Below, in pieces: positions 51,356-58,304 of a DNA stretch of 64,000 nucleotides. The position numbers and the translations under genes are program-made. Numbering within the stretch: position 1 is the first letter of the stretch; each line of letters opens with the position of its first letter. Source of the stretch: JABCPE02 sp963520375 (GTDB lineage Bacteria > Bacteroidota > Bacteroidia > Flavobacteriales > Weeksellaceae); assembly GCA_963520375.1 (NCBI GenBank), contig CAUQQF010000002.1, positions 62,001 to 126,000 on the forward strand. The letters run 5' to 3'. Under the pieces are notes generated by a model. That model searched no databases. It worked only from the letters and a program-made list of their open reading frames with translations, and was not told the origin of the DNA.

Positions 51356-53503
51356 ATGAAGAAGAAAAATAAATCACAAAAACAACAATACAAATTGGAG
51401 AGTATCGGAAGACTCATTCTCCGATTTATGAATAAGAAAAATTCAAAAATATACAATTACAAACAGATAGCAGACGGAATAGACTACAAAAATCCGCGCC
51501 AGAGAGAGCTGGTCATCCAGACTCTGCACAAACTGAGAGCCCAAGATAAAATAAAAGAAGTAGAAAAGGGCAAGTATATGGTAAATCTGCAGATAAAAGA
51601 AACACTGACAGGGACGATAGACTTTGCCCTCAATGGAAATGCCTATGTAAGCGTGGAGGGACTGGATGAGGATATCTTCATCCATCAGAAAAATGTAAAA
51701 GATGCTTTGCAGGGCGATAAGGTCTTGATCATCACTTACAATTTCAAAGGGCGGAAGCTGGAAGGCTCTGTATTAGAGGTTTTGGAGAGAGCCAAAGACT
51801 CTTTCGTGGGGACATTTGAGTATGTGAAATATAAGGATTTTGGGTTTGTGATTTGTGACAAAAAAGTCATCAATACCGATATTTTCATTCCTAAATCTAA
51901 AATCCACGGAGCCAAAGACGGCGATAAAGTAGTCGTGAAAATGCTCCAATGGGATATCAATTCCAAAAACCCAGAAGGGGAAATCATCAAAGTATTAGGA
52001 AAACCAGGCGAACACGAAACGGAAATACATTCTATCCTCGCCGAATATGAACTTCCCTACCATTTCCCTGAGGAAGTAGAGGATTTCGCGAATAAAATCA
52101 GCCGAGAAATCACTCCCGAAGAGCTGAAAAAAAGAAGAGATATGCGGGGGACACTTACTTTCACCATAGACCCGAAAGATGCCAAGGATTTTGATGATGC
52201 ACTTTCGCTGAAAAAATTAGACAACGGAAACTGGGAAATAGGTGTACACATTGCCGATGTATCCCACTATGTGCAGCCAGGAACGCTCGTCGATGAGGAA
52301 GCATACAGCCGTGCAACTTCCGTTTATCTCGTGGATAGGGTAGTTCCCATGCTCCCAGAGATTCTCAGTAACGACCTCTGTTCGCTAAAGCCAAATGTGG
52401 ATAGATACGCTTTCTCGGCGGTGTTTGAGATGAATGACAAGGCAGAGATAGTGAAGCAGTGGTTTGGGCGTACAGTCATCCATTCCGATAGAAGATTTTC
52501 CTACGAAGAAGCCCAAGAACGTATAGAAACAGGGAAAGGAGATTTGGCGGAGGAAATTTTGGCATTAGACCATTTGGCGAAGATTCTCAGAAAAGAGAGA
52601 TTAAAGAAAGGAGCTATCGCCTTTGACCGCAGTGAGGTGAGATTTAACCTTGATGAAAACAATAATCCTATCGGGGTTTATTTTAAAATCAGTAAAGATT
52701 CTAACCACCTGATAGAGGAGTTTATGTTGCTGGCAAACAGAAAAGTTTCCGAATATGTATCTCTTTCCAGAAAGGGCGAACCGACGCATAATACTTTTAT
52801 TTATCGTATCCACGATGACCCAGACCCAGCAAAACTGGAAGCGCTGAGGGATTTCGTGCAGACACTCGGCTACAAAATGAATATTTCCAATTCCCAAAAA
52901 ATAGCCGAAAGTATGAACAAACTCCTAAAAGATGTGGCAGGAAAAGGCGAGGAAAATATGGTAGAAACCCTAGCGATGAGAAGTATGAGCAAGGCGGTCT
53001 ATTCTACTGAGAATATAGGACACTATGGACTAGCATTCCCATATTATTCGCACTTTACTTCGCCTATTCGCCGTTATCCAGACCTCATGGCGCATAGACT
53101 GCTCCAGCATTATTTGGATGGCGGAAAATCGCCAAACAGAGAGGAATACGAAGAATACTGCAAACACTGCAGTGATAGGGAAAGACTGGCAGCTAATGCA
53201 GAGCGGGACTCTATAAAATACATGCAGGTGAAGTTCATGGAAGACAAAGTAGGTCAGGATTTCATAGGCGTAATCTCGGGTGTGGCAGACTACGGCTTCT
53301 GGGTAGAAATACCTGAAAACGGTGCCGAAGGTATGATAAAACTGAGAGACCTGATGGATGATTCCTACTTCCATGATCCGAAGGCGCATTCTATTGTCGG
53401 TGCCAAGTCAGGCAAGACCTACCGCCTCGGTGATGAGATAAAAATACAAGTAGTAAAAGCCAACCTCATCCAGAAACAATTGGATTTTAAAATAGTAGAA
53501 TAA
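51356..53503 (+). CDS. rnr: Ribonuclease R
   Basis: RNase R is a processive 3'-5' exoribonuclease that degrades structured RNA. The 715-residue protein starts with a basic tail, then cold-shock domains (about 75-230) and the RNB catalytic domain (about 250-580), with the metal-binding aspartates in TIDPKDAKDFDDALS near 275 and YYSHFTSPIRRYPDLMAHRLL. A C-terminal S1 domain (about 630-715; GQDFIGVISGVADYGFWVEI) ends the protein. It is full length. It has its own promoter element, and a terminator follows that also serves the convergent lipoprotein gene. Confidence 0.95.
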   Translation: MKKKNKSQKQQYKLESIGRLILRFMNKKNSKIYNYKQIADGIDYKNPRQRELVIQTLHKLRAQDKIKEVEKGKYMVNLQIKETLTGTIDFALNGNAYVSVEGLDEDIFIHQKNVKDALQGDKVLIITYNFKGRKLEGSVLEVLERAKDSFVGTFEYVKYKDFGFVICDKKVINTDIFIPKSKIHGAKDGDKVVVKMLQWDINSKNPEGEIIKVLGKPGEHETEIHSILAEYELPYHFPEEVEDFANKISREITPEELKKRRDMRGTLTFTIDPKDAKDFDDALSLKKLDNGNWEIGVHIADVSHYVQPGTLVDEEAYSRATSVYLVDRVVPMLPEILSNDLCSLKPNVDRYAFSAVFEMNDKAEIVKQWFGRTVIHSDRRFSYEEAQERIETGKGDLAEEILALDHLAKILRKERLKKGAIAFDRSEVRFNLDENNNPIGVYFKISKDSNHLIEEFMLLANRKVSEYVSLSRKGEPTHNTFIYRIHDDPDPAKLEALRDFVQTLGYKMNISNSQKIAESMNKLLKDVAGKGEENMVETLAMRSMSKAVYSTENIGHYGLAFPYYSHFTSPIRRYPDLMAHRLLQHYLDGGKSPNREEYEEYCKHCSDRERLAANAERDSIKYMQVKFMEDKVGQDFIGVISGVADYGFWVEIPENGAEGMIKLRDLMDDSYFHDPKAHSIVGAKSGKTYRLGDEIKIQVVKANLIQKQLDFKIVE

Positions 53504-53513
53504 CAGCAATAAA

Positions 53514-53540
53514 AAAAACTCCCTTTTTTAGGGAGTTTTT
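53514..53540. terminator. Bidirectional terminator between rnr and lipoprotein copy A
   Basis: An 11-bp stem AAAAACTCCCT / AGGGAGTTTTT (53514-53524 with 53530-53540), five-T loop. Confidence 0.85.
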
Positions 53541-53543
53541 ATG

Positions 53544-54437
53544 TTATTTATTGTATTCTATTGTGAAATAACTATTATTTCTATTTTCAAATTGTCCATT
53601 GATGTGGTTTTTAGCTTTAGGTTGTATTTTAATAGGATAGTTGTTAGTATTTACAGAATATTCTACTTTAACCTCGTTAATATAACTATCATTATCAGGG
53701 CTGCCACCAAAATGATAATGAGTTCTATTGATATCCTCTTTCATATAAGAAACGATATCATGAGGAAAATCCTCATTATTAGAAAGAAAATCAGAATAGG
53801 TCAATTTATCAAAACCAACTATGTTTTCTATTAAACTATGATGATTTGCATATTGGTAAGTAGTAGTATTATTATTCGTCTTTTCAATAAGATTTCCTAT
53901 TGAGTCTCTCTCTTCAGAAATTTCCACACTTTTTATTGGTCTTTTCTTTGCATCTAATGTGTAAGTGATGGTAGAAGTGGATATAGAAGATAGAGTTCCA
54001 GTTATATCATCATAATTTTTAGATATCTTTTGTGCTGTTACAGTAGAACCATTGACAGTGTATGTTATATTATTTTCATTAAATTTAATAGAACCATTAT
54101 AAGATTCTCCTTTTTCAGAGATAAGGTTTCCATTAGAATCATAATTAAATACATGAGAACTTCCATCAGGATTATTTATAGAAGTGATTAAATCTCCTGT
54201 ATAAGTGTAAATTTCATCTTTGTTGTCATAAGTAGCTTTTATGAGCTTATTTCCATTATAACTAAAAGTAGTTACATTATCTGCTTTACCAGTTCGAGAA
54301 GAGGTAAGTTTGGTTGGAAGAATTACCGTTTGGCTGATTGCAGGTGTCTGAGGCGTTGTAGGGTTTGTGTTGTCATTATCCCTGCTGCACGAAATAATCA
54401 TCGCTCCCACGAGAGCTGAAAATAAAAGTTTTTTCAT
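53544..54437 (-). CDS. Lipoprotein with YD-like strands, tandem copy A
   Basis: The 297-residue protein has a lipoprotein signal with lipobox IISC at residue 17, a Thr/Pro-rich linker (NTNPTTPQTPAISQ) and a beta-strand body with YD/RHS-like repeats (NKLIKATYDNKDEIYTYTGDL, GSSHVFNYDSNGNLISEKG). Residues 1-152 are identical to copy B and the C-terminal half differs, though it keeps YQYANHHSLIENI and the final FTIEYNK-type ending. The -7 element in front is TATCTTCG, one base off consensus, so expression may be lower than copy B. It is probably surface or periplasmic. Function unknown; similar proteins occur in relatives. Confidence 0.82.
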   Translation of the reverse strand: MKKLLFSALVGAMIISCSRDNDNTNPTTPQTPAISQTVILPTKLTSSRTGKADNVTTFSYNGNKLIKATYDNKDEIYTYTGDLITSINNPDGSSHVFNYDSNGNLISEKGESYNGSIKFNENNITYTVNGSTVTAQKISKNYDDITGTLSSISTSTITYTLDAKKRPIKSVEISEERDSIGNLIEKTNNNTTTYQYANHHSLIENIVGFDKLTYSDFLSNNEDFPHDIVSYMKEDINRTHYHFGGSPDNDSYINEVKVEYSVNTNNYPIKIQPKAKNHINGQFENRNNSYFTIEYNK

Positions 54438-54459
54438 TTTATATTGAATTTAAAATTAA
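53929..54459. repeat. Tandem duplicated block, copy A (531 bp)
   Basis: Identical to 54913-55443 except for one base (A at 53981, T at 54965). It spans the 5' halves of the two lipoprotein genes and 22 bp upstream. The offset is 984 bp. Confidence 0.9.
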
Positions 54460-54464
54460 CTATA

Positions 54465-54472
54465 CGAAGATA
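54465..54472 (-). promoter_or_regulatory. Degraded -7 element for lipoprotein copy A
   Basis: TATCTTCG on the minus strand, at the same 27-nt distance from the ATG as the perfect TATCTTTG of copy B; one conserved T is a C here. Confidence 0.4.
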
Positions 54473-54498
54473 AGAAAATATCTTTAAACCAAAAAGAG

Positions 54499-54524
54499 AA
54501 AACTCCCTAAAAAAGGGAGTTTTT
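54499..54524 (-). terminator. Terminator after lipoprotein copy B
   Basis: Stem AAAACTCCCT / AGGGAGTTTT (54499-54508 with 54514-54523), nearly the same as the terminator after copy A, so it was probably duplicated with the gene. Confidence 0.8.
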
Positions 54525-54527
54525 GTG

Positions 54528-55421
54528 TTATTTGTTGTATTCTATTGTACGATAATAATCACTATTTTTATATTGTCCTGTAGCAGGGTCTTTAGTTTTA
54601 AATTGTATTTTCGTAGGATAGTTGTTAGTGTTTAAAGTATATTCTACCGTATATTCTCTTGTATAATTATTATTATGAGAAAGACTACCAGAATGATAAA
54701 AAGATCTGTTTATTTCTTGCTTTATATAAGAAACAGGAAAGAATATGTTATCACTATCTTCTCCTCCAATTGCAAAAGATGAATAATTAAGTTTATCCAT
54801 TCCTTTTATGTTTTCTATTAAACTATGATGATTTGCATATTGGTAAGTAAAGGTATTATTCTCTTTTTGAGTGATATCCCCTGCCGTGTTTTTTTCTTCA
54901 GAAACTTCTACTCTTTTTATTGGTCTTTTCTTTGCATCTAATGTGTAAGTGATGGTAGAAGTGGTTATAGAAGATAGAGTTCCAGTTATATCATCATAAT
55001 TTTTAGATATCTTTTGTGCTGTTACAGTAGAACCATTGACAGTGTATGTTATATTATTTTCATTAAATTTAATAGAACCATTATAAGATTCTCCTTTTTC
55101 AGAGATAAGGTTTCCATTAGAATCATAATTAAATACATGAGAACTTCCATCAGGATTATTTATAGAAGTGATTAAATCTCCTGTATAAGTGTAAATTTCA
55201 TCTTTGTTGTCATAAGTAGCTTTTATGAGCTTATTTCCATTATAACTAAAAGTAGTTACATTATCTGCTTTACCAGTTCGAGAAGAGGTAAGTTTGGTTG
55301 GAAGAATTACCGTTTGGCTGATTGCAGGTGTCTGAGGCGTTGTAGGGTTTGTGTTGTCATTATCCCTGCTGCACGAAATAATCATCGCTCCCACGAGAGC
55401 TGAAAATAAAAGTTTTTTCAT
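54528..55421 (-). CDS. Lipoprotein with YD-like strands, tandem copy B
   Basis: This is the second 297-residue copy, with the same lipobox IISC, linker and YD-like body as copy A. Only one amino acid differs in the first 170 or so residues (Thr for Ser in GTLSSIT). The C-terminal third differs widely (KGMDKLNYSSFAIGGEDSDNIFF against VGFDKLTYSDFLSNNED), while total length is the same. The promoter has a perfect TATCTTTG element. It diverges from the LysE-type exporter. A constant anchor with a variable distal half resembles surface lipoproteins under diversifying selection. Confidence 0.82.
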   Translation of the reverse strand: MKKLLFSALVGAMIISCSRDNDNTNPTTPQTPAISQTVILPTKLTSSRTGKADNVTTFSYNGNKLIKATYDNKDEIYTYTGDLITSINNPDGSSHVFNYDSNGNLISEKGESYNGSIKFNENNITYTVNGSTVTAQKISKNYDDITGTLSSITTSTITYTLDAKKRPIKRVEVSEEKNTAGDITQKENNTFTYQYANHHSLIENIKGMDKLNYSSFAIGGEDSDNIFFPVSYIKQEINRSFYHSGSLSHNNNYTREYTVEYTLNTNNYPTKIQFKTKDPATGQYKNSDYYRTIEYNK

Positions 55422-55443
55422 TTTATATTGAATTTAAAATTAA
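54913..55443. repeat. Tandem duplicated block, copy B (531 bp)
   Basis: Partner of 53929-54459. One difference in 531 positions points to a recent duplication or recent gene conversion, because the adjoining 3' halves have diverged far more. Confidence 0.9.
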
Positions 55444-55448
55444 TTGGG

Positions 55449-55456
55449 CAAAGATA
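55449..55456 (-). promoter_or_regulatory. -7 element for lipoprotein copy B
   Basis: TATCTTTG on the minus strand, 27 nt before the ATG at 55421. Confidence 0.5.
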
Positions 55457-55483
55457 ATGATTTTCATCTAAAAATAAAATCCG

Positions 55484-55491
55484 TATTTTTG
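55484..55491 (+). promoter_or_regulatory. -7 element for the LysE-family gene
   Basis: TATTTTTG, 26 nt before the ATG at 55518, back to back with the copy B promoter. Confidence 0.5.
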
Positions 55492-55517
55492 GAGTTTCAA
55501 TTAAGAATTCGCATCCT

Positions 55518-56195
55518 ATGATAGAGCTTATTTTTTCTGCTGTCGGTTTGGGTTTTATGCTTAGTTTGGTATTCATTGGGCCTGTTTTCTTCCTTTTGGT
55601 GGAGACCAGCCTTTCACGAGGGCCTCGGCATGCATTGGCGCTGGATTTGGGCGTGGTTTTTGCGGATATAGTGTGCATTGTGGCGGCGTATTTCAGCAGT
55701 CAGGACATTATCCATATCATAGACCAATACCCGAGTTTTTATAGGATTTCCGCGCTTATTATCTTTGTTTATGGGATTTATATGATTGTTTCCAAAACCA
55801 GAATGCACATCGCAGGCGAGGAAAGACTCATCAACCAAAACTATCTGAAAACTTTTCTCAATGGTTTCCTGCTGAATATTCTGAACATCGGTGTGGTGCT
55901 TTTTTGGCTGGTAACGGTGATTTTCATTAGAAAAAACTATCCCGATACGGGCAGGTTTTTGCTTTACATCGGTTTGGTTATCGGAACATATCTTTTGATA
56001 GACTTGGCAAAAATCTACTTGGCGAAACAATTTCACAATAAACTCAACCAGCAGGTGGCTAATAAAATCCGAAAAGGCGTAGGCTTTATTCTGCTGGTTC
56101 TGAGCGTGTTTATTTTCCTTCAAAGTTTTAAATCCTTTAACCAATTGGACAAAAGATTAGAAGAAAAAGGCATCAAACGAGAAGAAATAAAGTAA
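55518..56195 (+). CDS. LysE/RhtB-family exporter
   Basis: The 225-residue inner-membrane protein has about six helices. It carries the LysE-family start GLGFMLSLVFIGPVFFLLVETSLSRGPRHALALDLGVVFAD. The next segments (VYGIYMIVSK, KTFLNGFLLNILNIGVVLFWLV) also fit. The family exports amino acids or related small molecules; the substrate is not readable. The basic C-terminal tail (DKRLEEKGIKREEIK) is cytoplasmic. The LD-carboxypeptidase gene follows 24 nt downstream and YraN 8 nt after that, so these may form an operon. Confidence 0.87.
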   Translation: MIELIFSAVGLGFMLSLVFIGPVFFLLVETSLSRGPRHALALDLGVVFADIVCIVAAYFSSQDIIHIIDQYPSFYRISALIIFVYGIYMIVSKTRMHIAGEERLINQNYLKTFLNGFLLNILNIGVVLFWLVTVIFIRKNYPDTGRFLLYIGLVIGTYLLIDLAKIYLAKQFHNKLNQQVANKIRKGVGFILLVLSVFIFLQSFKSFNQLDKRLEEKGIKREEIK

Positions 56196-56219
56196 AAAGA
56201 TACTCAATAACAGACACTT

Positions 56220-57152
56220 ATGGCGGTTATATTCCCAAAAACCCTTAAAAAAGGCGATAAAATAGCAGTCGTTTCTCCTGCTGGTTCGGTAGAAGAAGAG
56301 CAGATTTTATCCACGCTGGAACTCATCAAATCCAAAGGCTATGAGCCTGTTCTCAGTCCTCATTGCTTGGGCAGATTTTCCTTTGGGTACAGCTATTCTG
56401 GAACGGAAAAACAGCGGATTTCTGACCTGAACTGGGCGTTGAACAGTGATGAGGTTTCTGCCATCTGGGCTACGCGCGGCGGCTATGGCTGTCAGCATCT
56501 TTTGGGACATCTAAAACTAAAACATTTCAAAGAAAATCCCAAATGGTATATCGGCTATTCGGACAATACCGTTATCCAAAGTTTCCTCTTGAAAAAGGGC
56601 TTTGCAAGTATCCACGGACAAACGCTGAAGACCTCATCTTTTGGAGTTTCTACAGAAAGTTACGAGGAGATTTTCAATATTTTCAGCGGGAAAAAACCTA
56701 AATATCAGGTCGCTCCACATCCGCAGAATAACCACGGAAGAGCAGAGGGAATTTTAGTTGGTGGAAATCTGGCGTTGGTCTATGCGCTTTTGGGAAGCTC
56801 GTATTCGGTAGATTTCAGGGACAAAATTTTGTTTATAGAAGACATCGGCGAGAATTTTTATTCGCTGGACAGAATGCTCATTTCTCTCGATTTGGCTGGT
56901 GTTTTTAGGAAAATAAAGGGCATCATCATCGGAGGGATGATTAACATGGGAAACGAAACGGAAAACCCTGATTATGAGTATAGTTATGATGCTATGGCTT
57001 ATGAAATAATCGCCGAAAGGCTCAAGAAATATTCTTTCCCAAAGCTGTTCGCTTTTCCTAATGGGCATATTTTTGATAATGTGCCGCTGATTTTAGGCTC
57101 TGAAATAAAACTAAATGTTTCCGAAACGGGCGCAAAAGTAGAATTTTTATAA
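56220..57152 (+). CDS. LD-carboxypeptidase (peptidase S66)
   Basis: S66 LD-carboxypeptidases remove the terminal D-Ala from muropeptide tetrapeptides during wall recycling. The 310-residue protein has KKGDKIAVVSPAG at the start, the catalytic Ser114 in YIGYSDNTVI, the Glu in FIEDIGENFYSLDRML and the His in FPNGHIFDN, in family order. No signal peptide, so it is cytoplasmic. Microcin-immunity MccF-type members share this fold, but the length and context fit LdcA better. It sits between the LysE-type exporter and yraN on the same strand. Confidence 0.9.
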   Translation: MAVIFPKTLKKGDKIAVVSPAGSVEEEQILSTLELIKSKGYEPVLSPHCLGRFSFGYSYSGTEKQRISDLNWALNSDEVSAIWATRGGYGCQHLLGHLKLKHFKENPKWYIGYSDNTVIQSFLLKKGFASIHGQTLKTSSFGVSTESYEEIFNIFSGKKPKYQVAPHPQNNHGRAEGILVGGNLALVYALLGSSYSVDFRDKILFIEDIGENFYSLDRMLISLDLAGVFRKIKGIIIGGMINMGNETENPDYEYSYDAMAYEIIAERLKKYSFPKLFAFPNGHIFDNVPLILGSEIKLNVSETGAKVEFL

Positions 57153-57160
57153 ATCCATCA

Positions 57161-57529
57161 ATGGCTGAGCATAATGACTTTGGAAAGGAATCTGAAAATC
57201 TAGCTGTAGAGTTTTTGGAAAAGAAAGGCTATAAAATTTTAGTCAAAAACTACCGATACCTAAAAGCCGAAATAGATATCATCGCAGAGACTGAAAATCA
57301 GATTGTTATAATAGAAGTAAAAGCCAGAAGCACAGATACTTTCCTGAGTCCAGAAGAGGCAGTGAATAAGAAGAAAATCAGACTGCTCATCTCTGCTGCG
57401 AGCCATTTTTTGGAAGAAAATGAAATAGACAAGGAAGCGAGGTTTGATATAATCGCCATTCTTCCGAATGAAGAAAATCAGTTCCAAATCAAGCATATAG
57501 AAAATGCTTTTGAAATCATAGATATTTGA
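57161..57529 (+). CDS. YraN / UPF0102 family nuclease-like protein
   Basis: The 122-residue protein has the restriction-endonuclease-like fold of the UPF0102 (YraN) family, with GKESENLAVEFLEKKGYKILVKNYR. The active-site-like residues are EIDIIAETENQIVIIEVKARST (Asp, Glu-x-Lys), and VNKKKIRLLISAASHFLEEN follows. Role unknown, possibly in recombination or Holliday-junction processing. The gene lies 8 nt after the LD-carboxypeptidase gene. Confidence 0.92.
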   Translation: MAEHNDFGKESENLAVEFLEKKGYKILVKNYRYLKAEIDIIAETENQIVIIEVKARSTDTFLSPEEAVNKKKIRLLISAASHFLEENEIDKEARFDIIAILPNEENQFQIKHIENAFEIIDI

Positions 57530-57548
57530 GGATTTTAAATAAAAAAAT

Positions 57549-57556
57549 TAATTTTG
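57549..57556 (+). promoter_or_regulatory. -7 element, 4 nt before the tsaB ATG
   Basis: TAATTTTG is followed by CTGA and the ATG at 57561. A TTG at 57526-57528 gives 20 nt spacing. Confidence 0.65.
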
Positions 57557-57560
57557 CTGA

Positions 57561-58226
57561 ATGAAAATTCTACACATAGAGACTTCGTCTAAAAACTGCT
57601 CTGTTGCTATTTCGTTTGATGAAAAACTGCTTTGTCTTTGTGAGAAAGTATCGCAGGATTATAAACAATCCGAAAACCTCCACACTTATATAGAATGGGC
57701 TTTGGAAGGAGCTGAAATAAAATTGAAGGATTTGGATGCAGTTTCGTTAGGAAAAGGGCCAGGGTCTTATACAGGGCTTCGGATAGGAGCAGCCTCGGCG
57801 AAGGGCTTTTGTTTTGGGCTTGGTATTCCTTTGGTAACGGTAAATTCTCTGGAAACTATGGTAGAGCCATTTTTGGGCGATTATGATTTGGTAATTCCAC
57901 TCATAGATGCTCGTAGAATGGAGGTCTATACGGCTGTTTTTGATGGGAAATCAGGGCAGATGCTGGTAGAGACAAACGCGAAGATTTTGGATGAAGAATC
58001 TTTCCAAGAATATGAGGGCAAAAAAATACTTTTCGTAGGAGATGGCTCTCTGAAAGCACAGCAGGTACTAAAACTTTCGCAGGCGGAATACAACGAAAAT
58101 ATCTATCCATCAGCGAAATACTTGATAAAAAAAGCCGTAGAAAAATACAAGCAAAAAGACTTTGAGGATATTGTCTATTTTGAGCCATTTTACTTGAAAG
58201 ATTTTCACGGAGTGAAGAAAAAGTAA
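57561..58226 (+). CDS. tsaB: tRNA threonylcarbamoyladenosine synthesis protein TsaB
   Basis: TsaB is the non-catalytic partner of TsaD in making t6A37 of ANN-decoding tRNAs. The 221-residue protein has the ASKHA-like core LHIETSSKNCSVAI near the start, ENLHTYIEWAL, LDAVSLGKGPGSYTGLRIGAASAKGF and VTVNSLETM, then a shortened C-terminal half. It lacks the metal-binding motif of TsaD, as expected for TsaB. Its own promoter element sits 4 nt before the ATG, so the mRNA may be leaderless. A strong terminator follows. Confidence 0.93.
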   Translation: MKILHIETSSKNCSVAISFDEKLLCLCEKVSQDYKQSENLHTYIEWALEGAEIKLKDLDAVSLGKGPGSYTGLRIGAASAKGFCFGLGIPLVTVNSLETMVEPFLGDYDLVIPLIDARRMEVYTAVFDGKSGQMLVETNAKILDEESFQEYEGKKILFVGDGSLKAQQVLKLSQAEYNENIYPSAKYLIKKAVEKYKQKDFEDIVYFEPFYLKDFHGVKKK

Positions 58227-58264
58227 ATTTCTTATAACATAAATTTTAATGTAAAATATATAAT

Positions 58265-58300
58265 AAAACCAGCATCAGAAACTTCTCTGATGCTGGTTTT
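58265..58300. terminator. Terminator between tsaB and the SprE-like gene
   Basis: A perfect 15-bp stem (58265-58279 with 58286-58300) with a six-base loop and flanking A and T runs; works for both convergent genes. Confidence 0.88.
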
Positions 58301-58304
58301 ATTA

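Noticed and set aside
53544..55443. Lipoprotein pair as an assembly artefact
   Set aside because: The 3' halves differ widely and each copy has its own terminator and different upstream DNA, so two real copies are likely.
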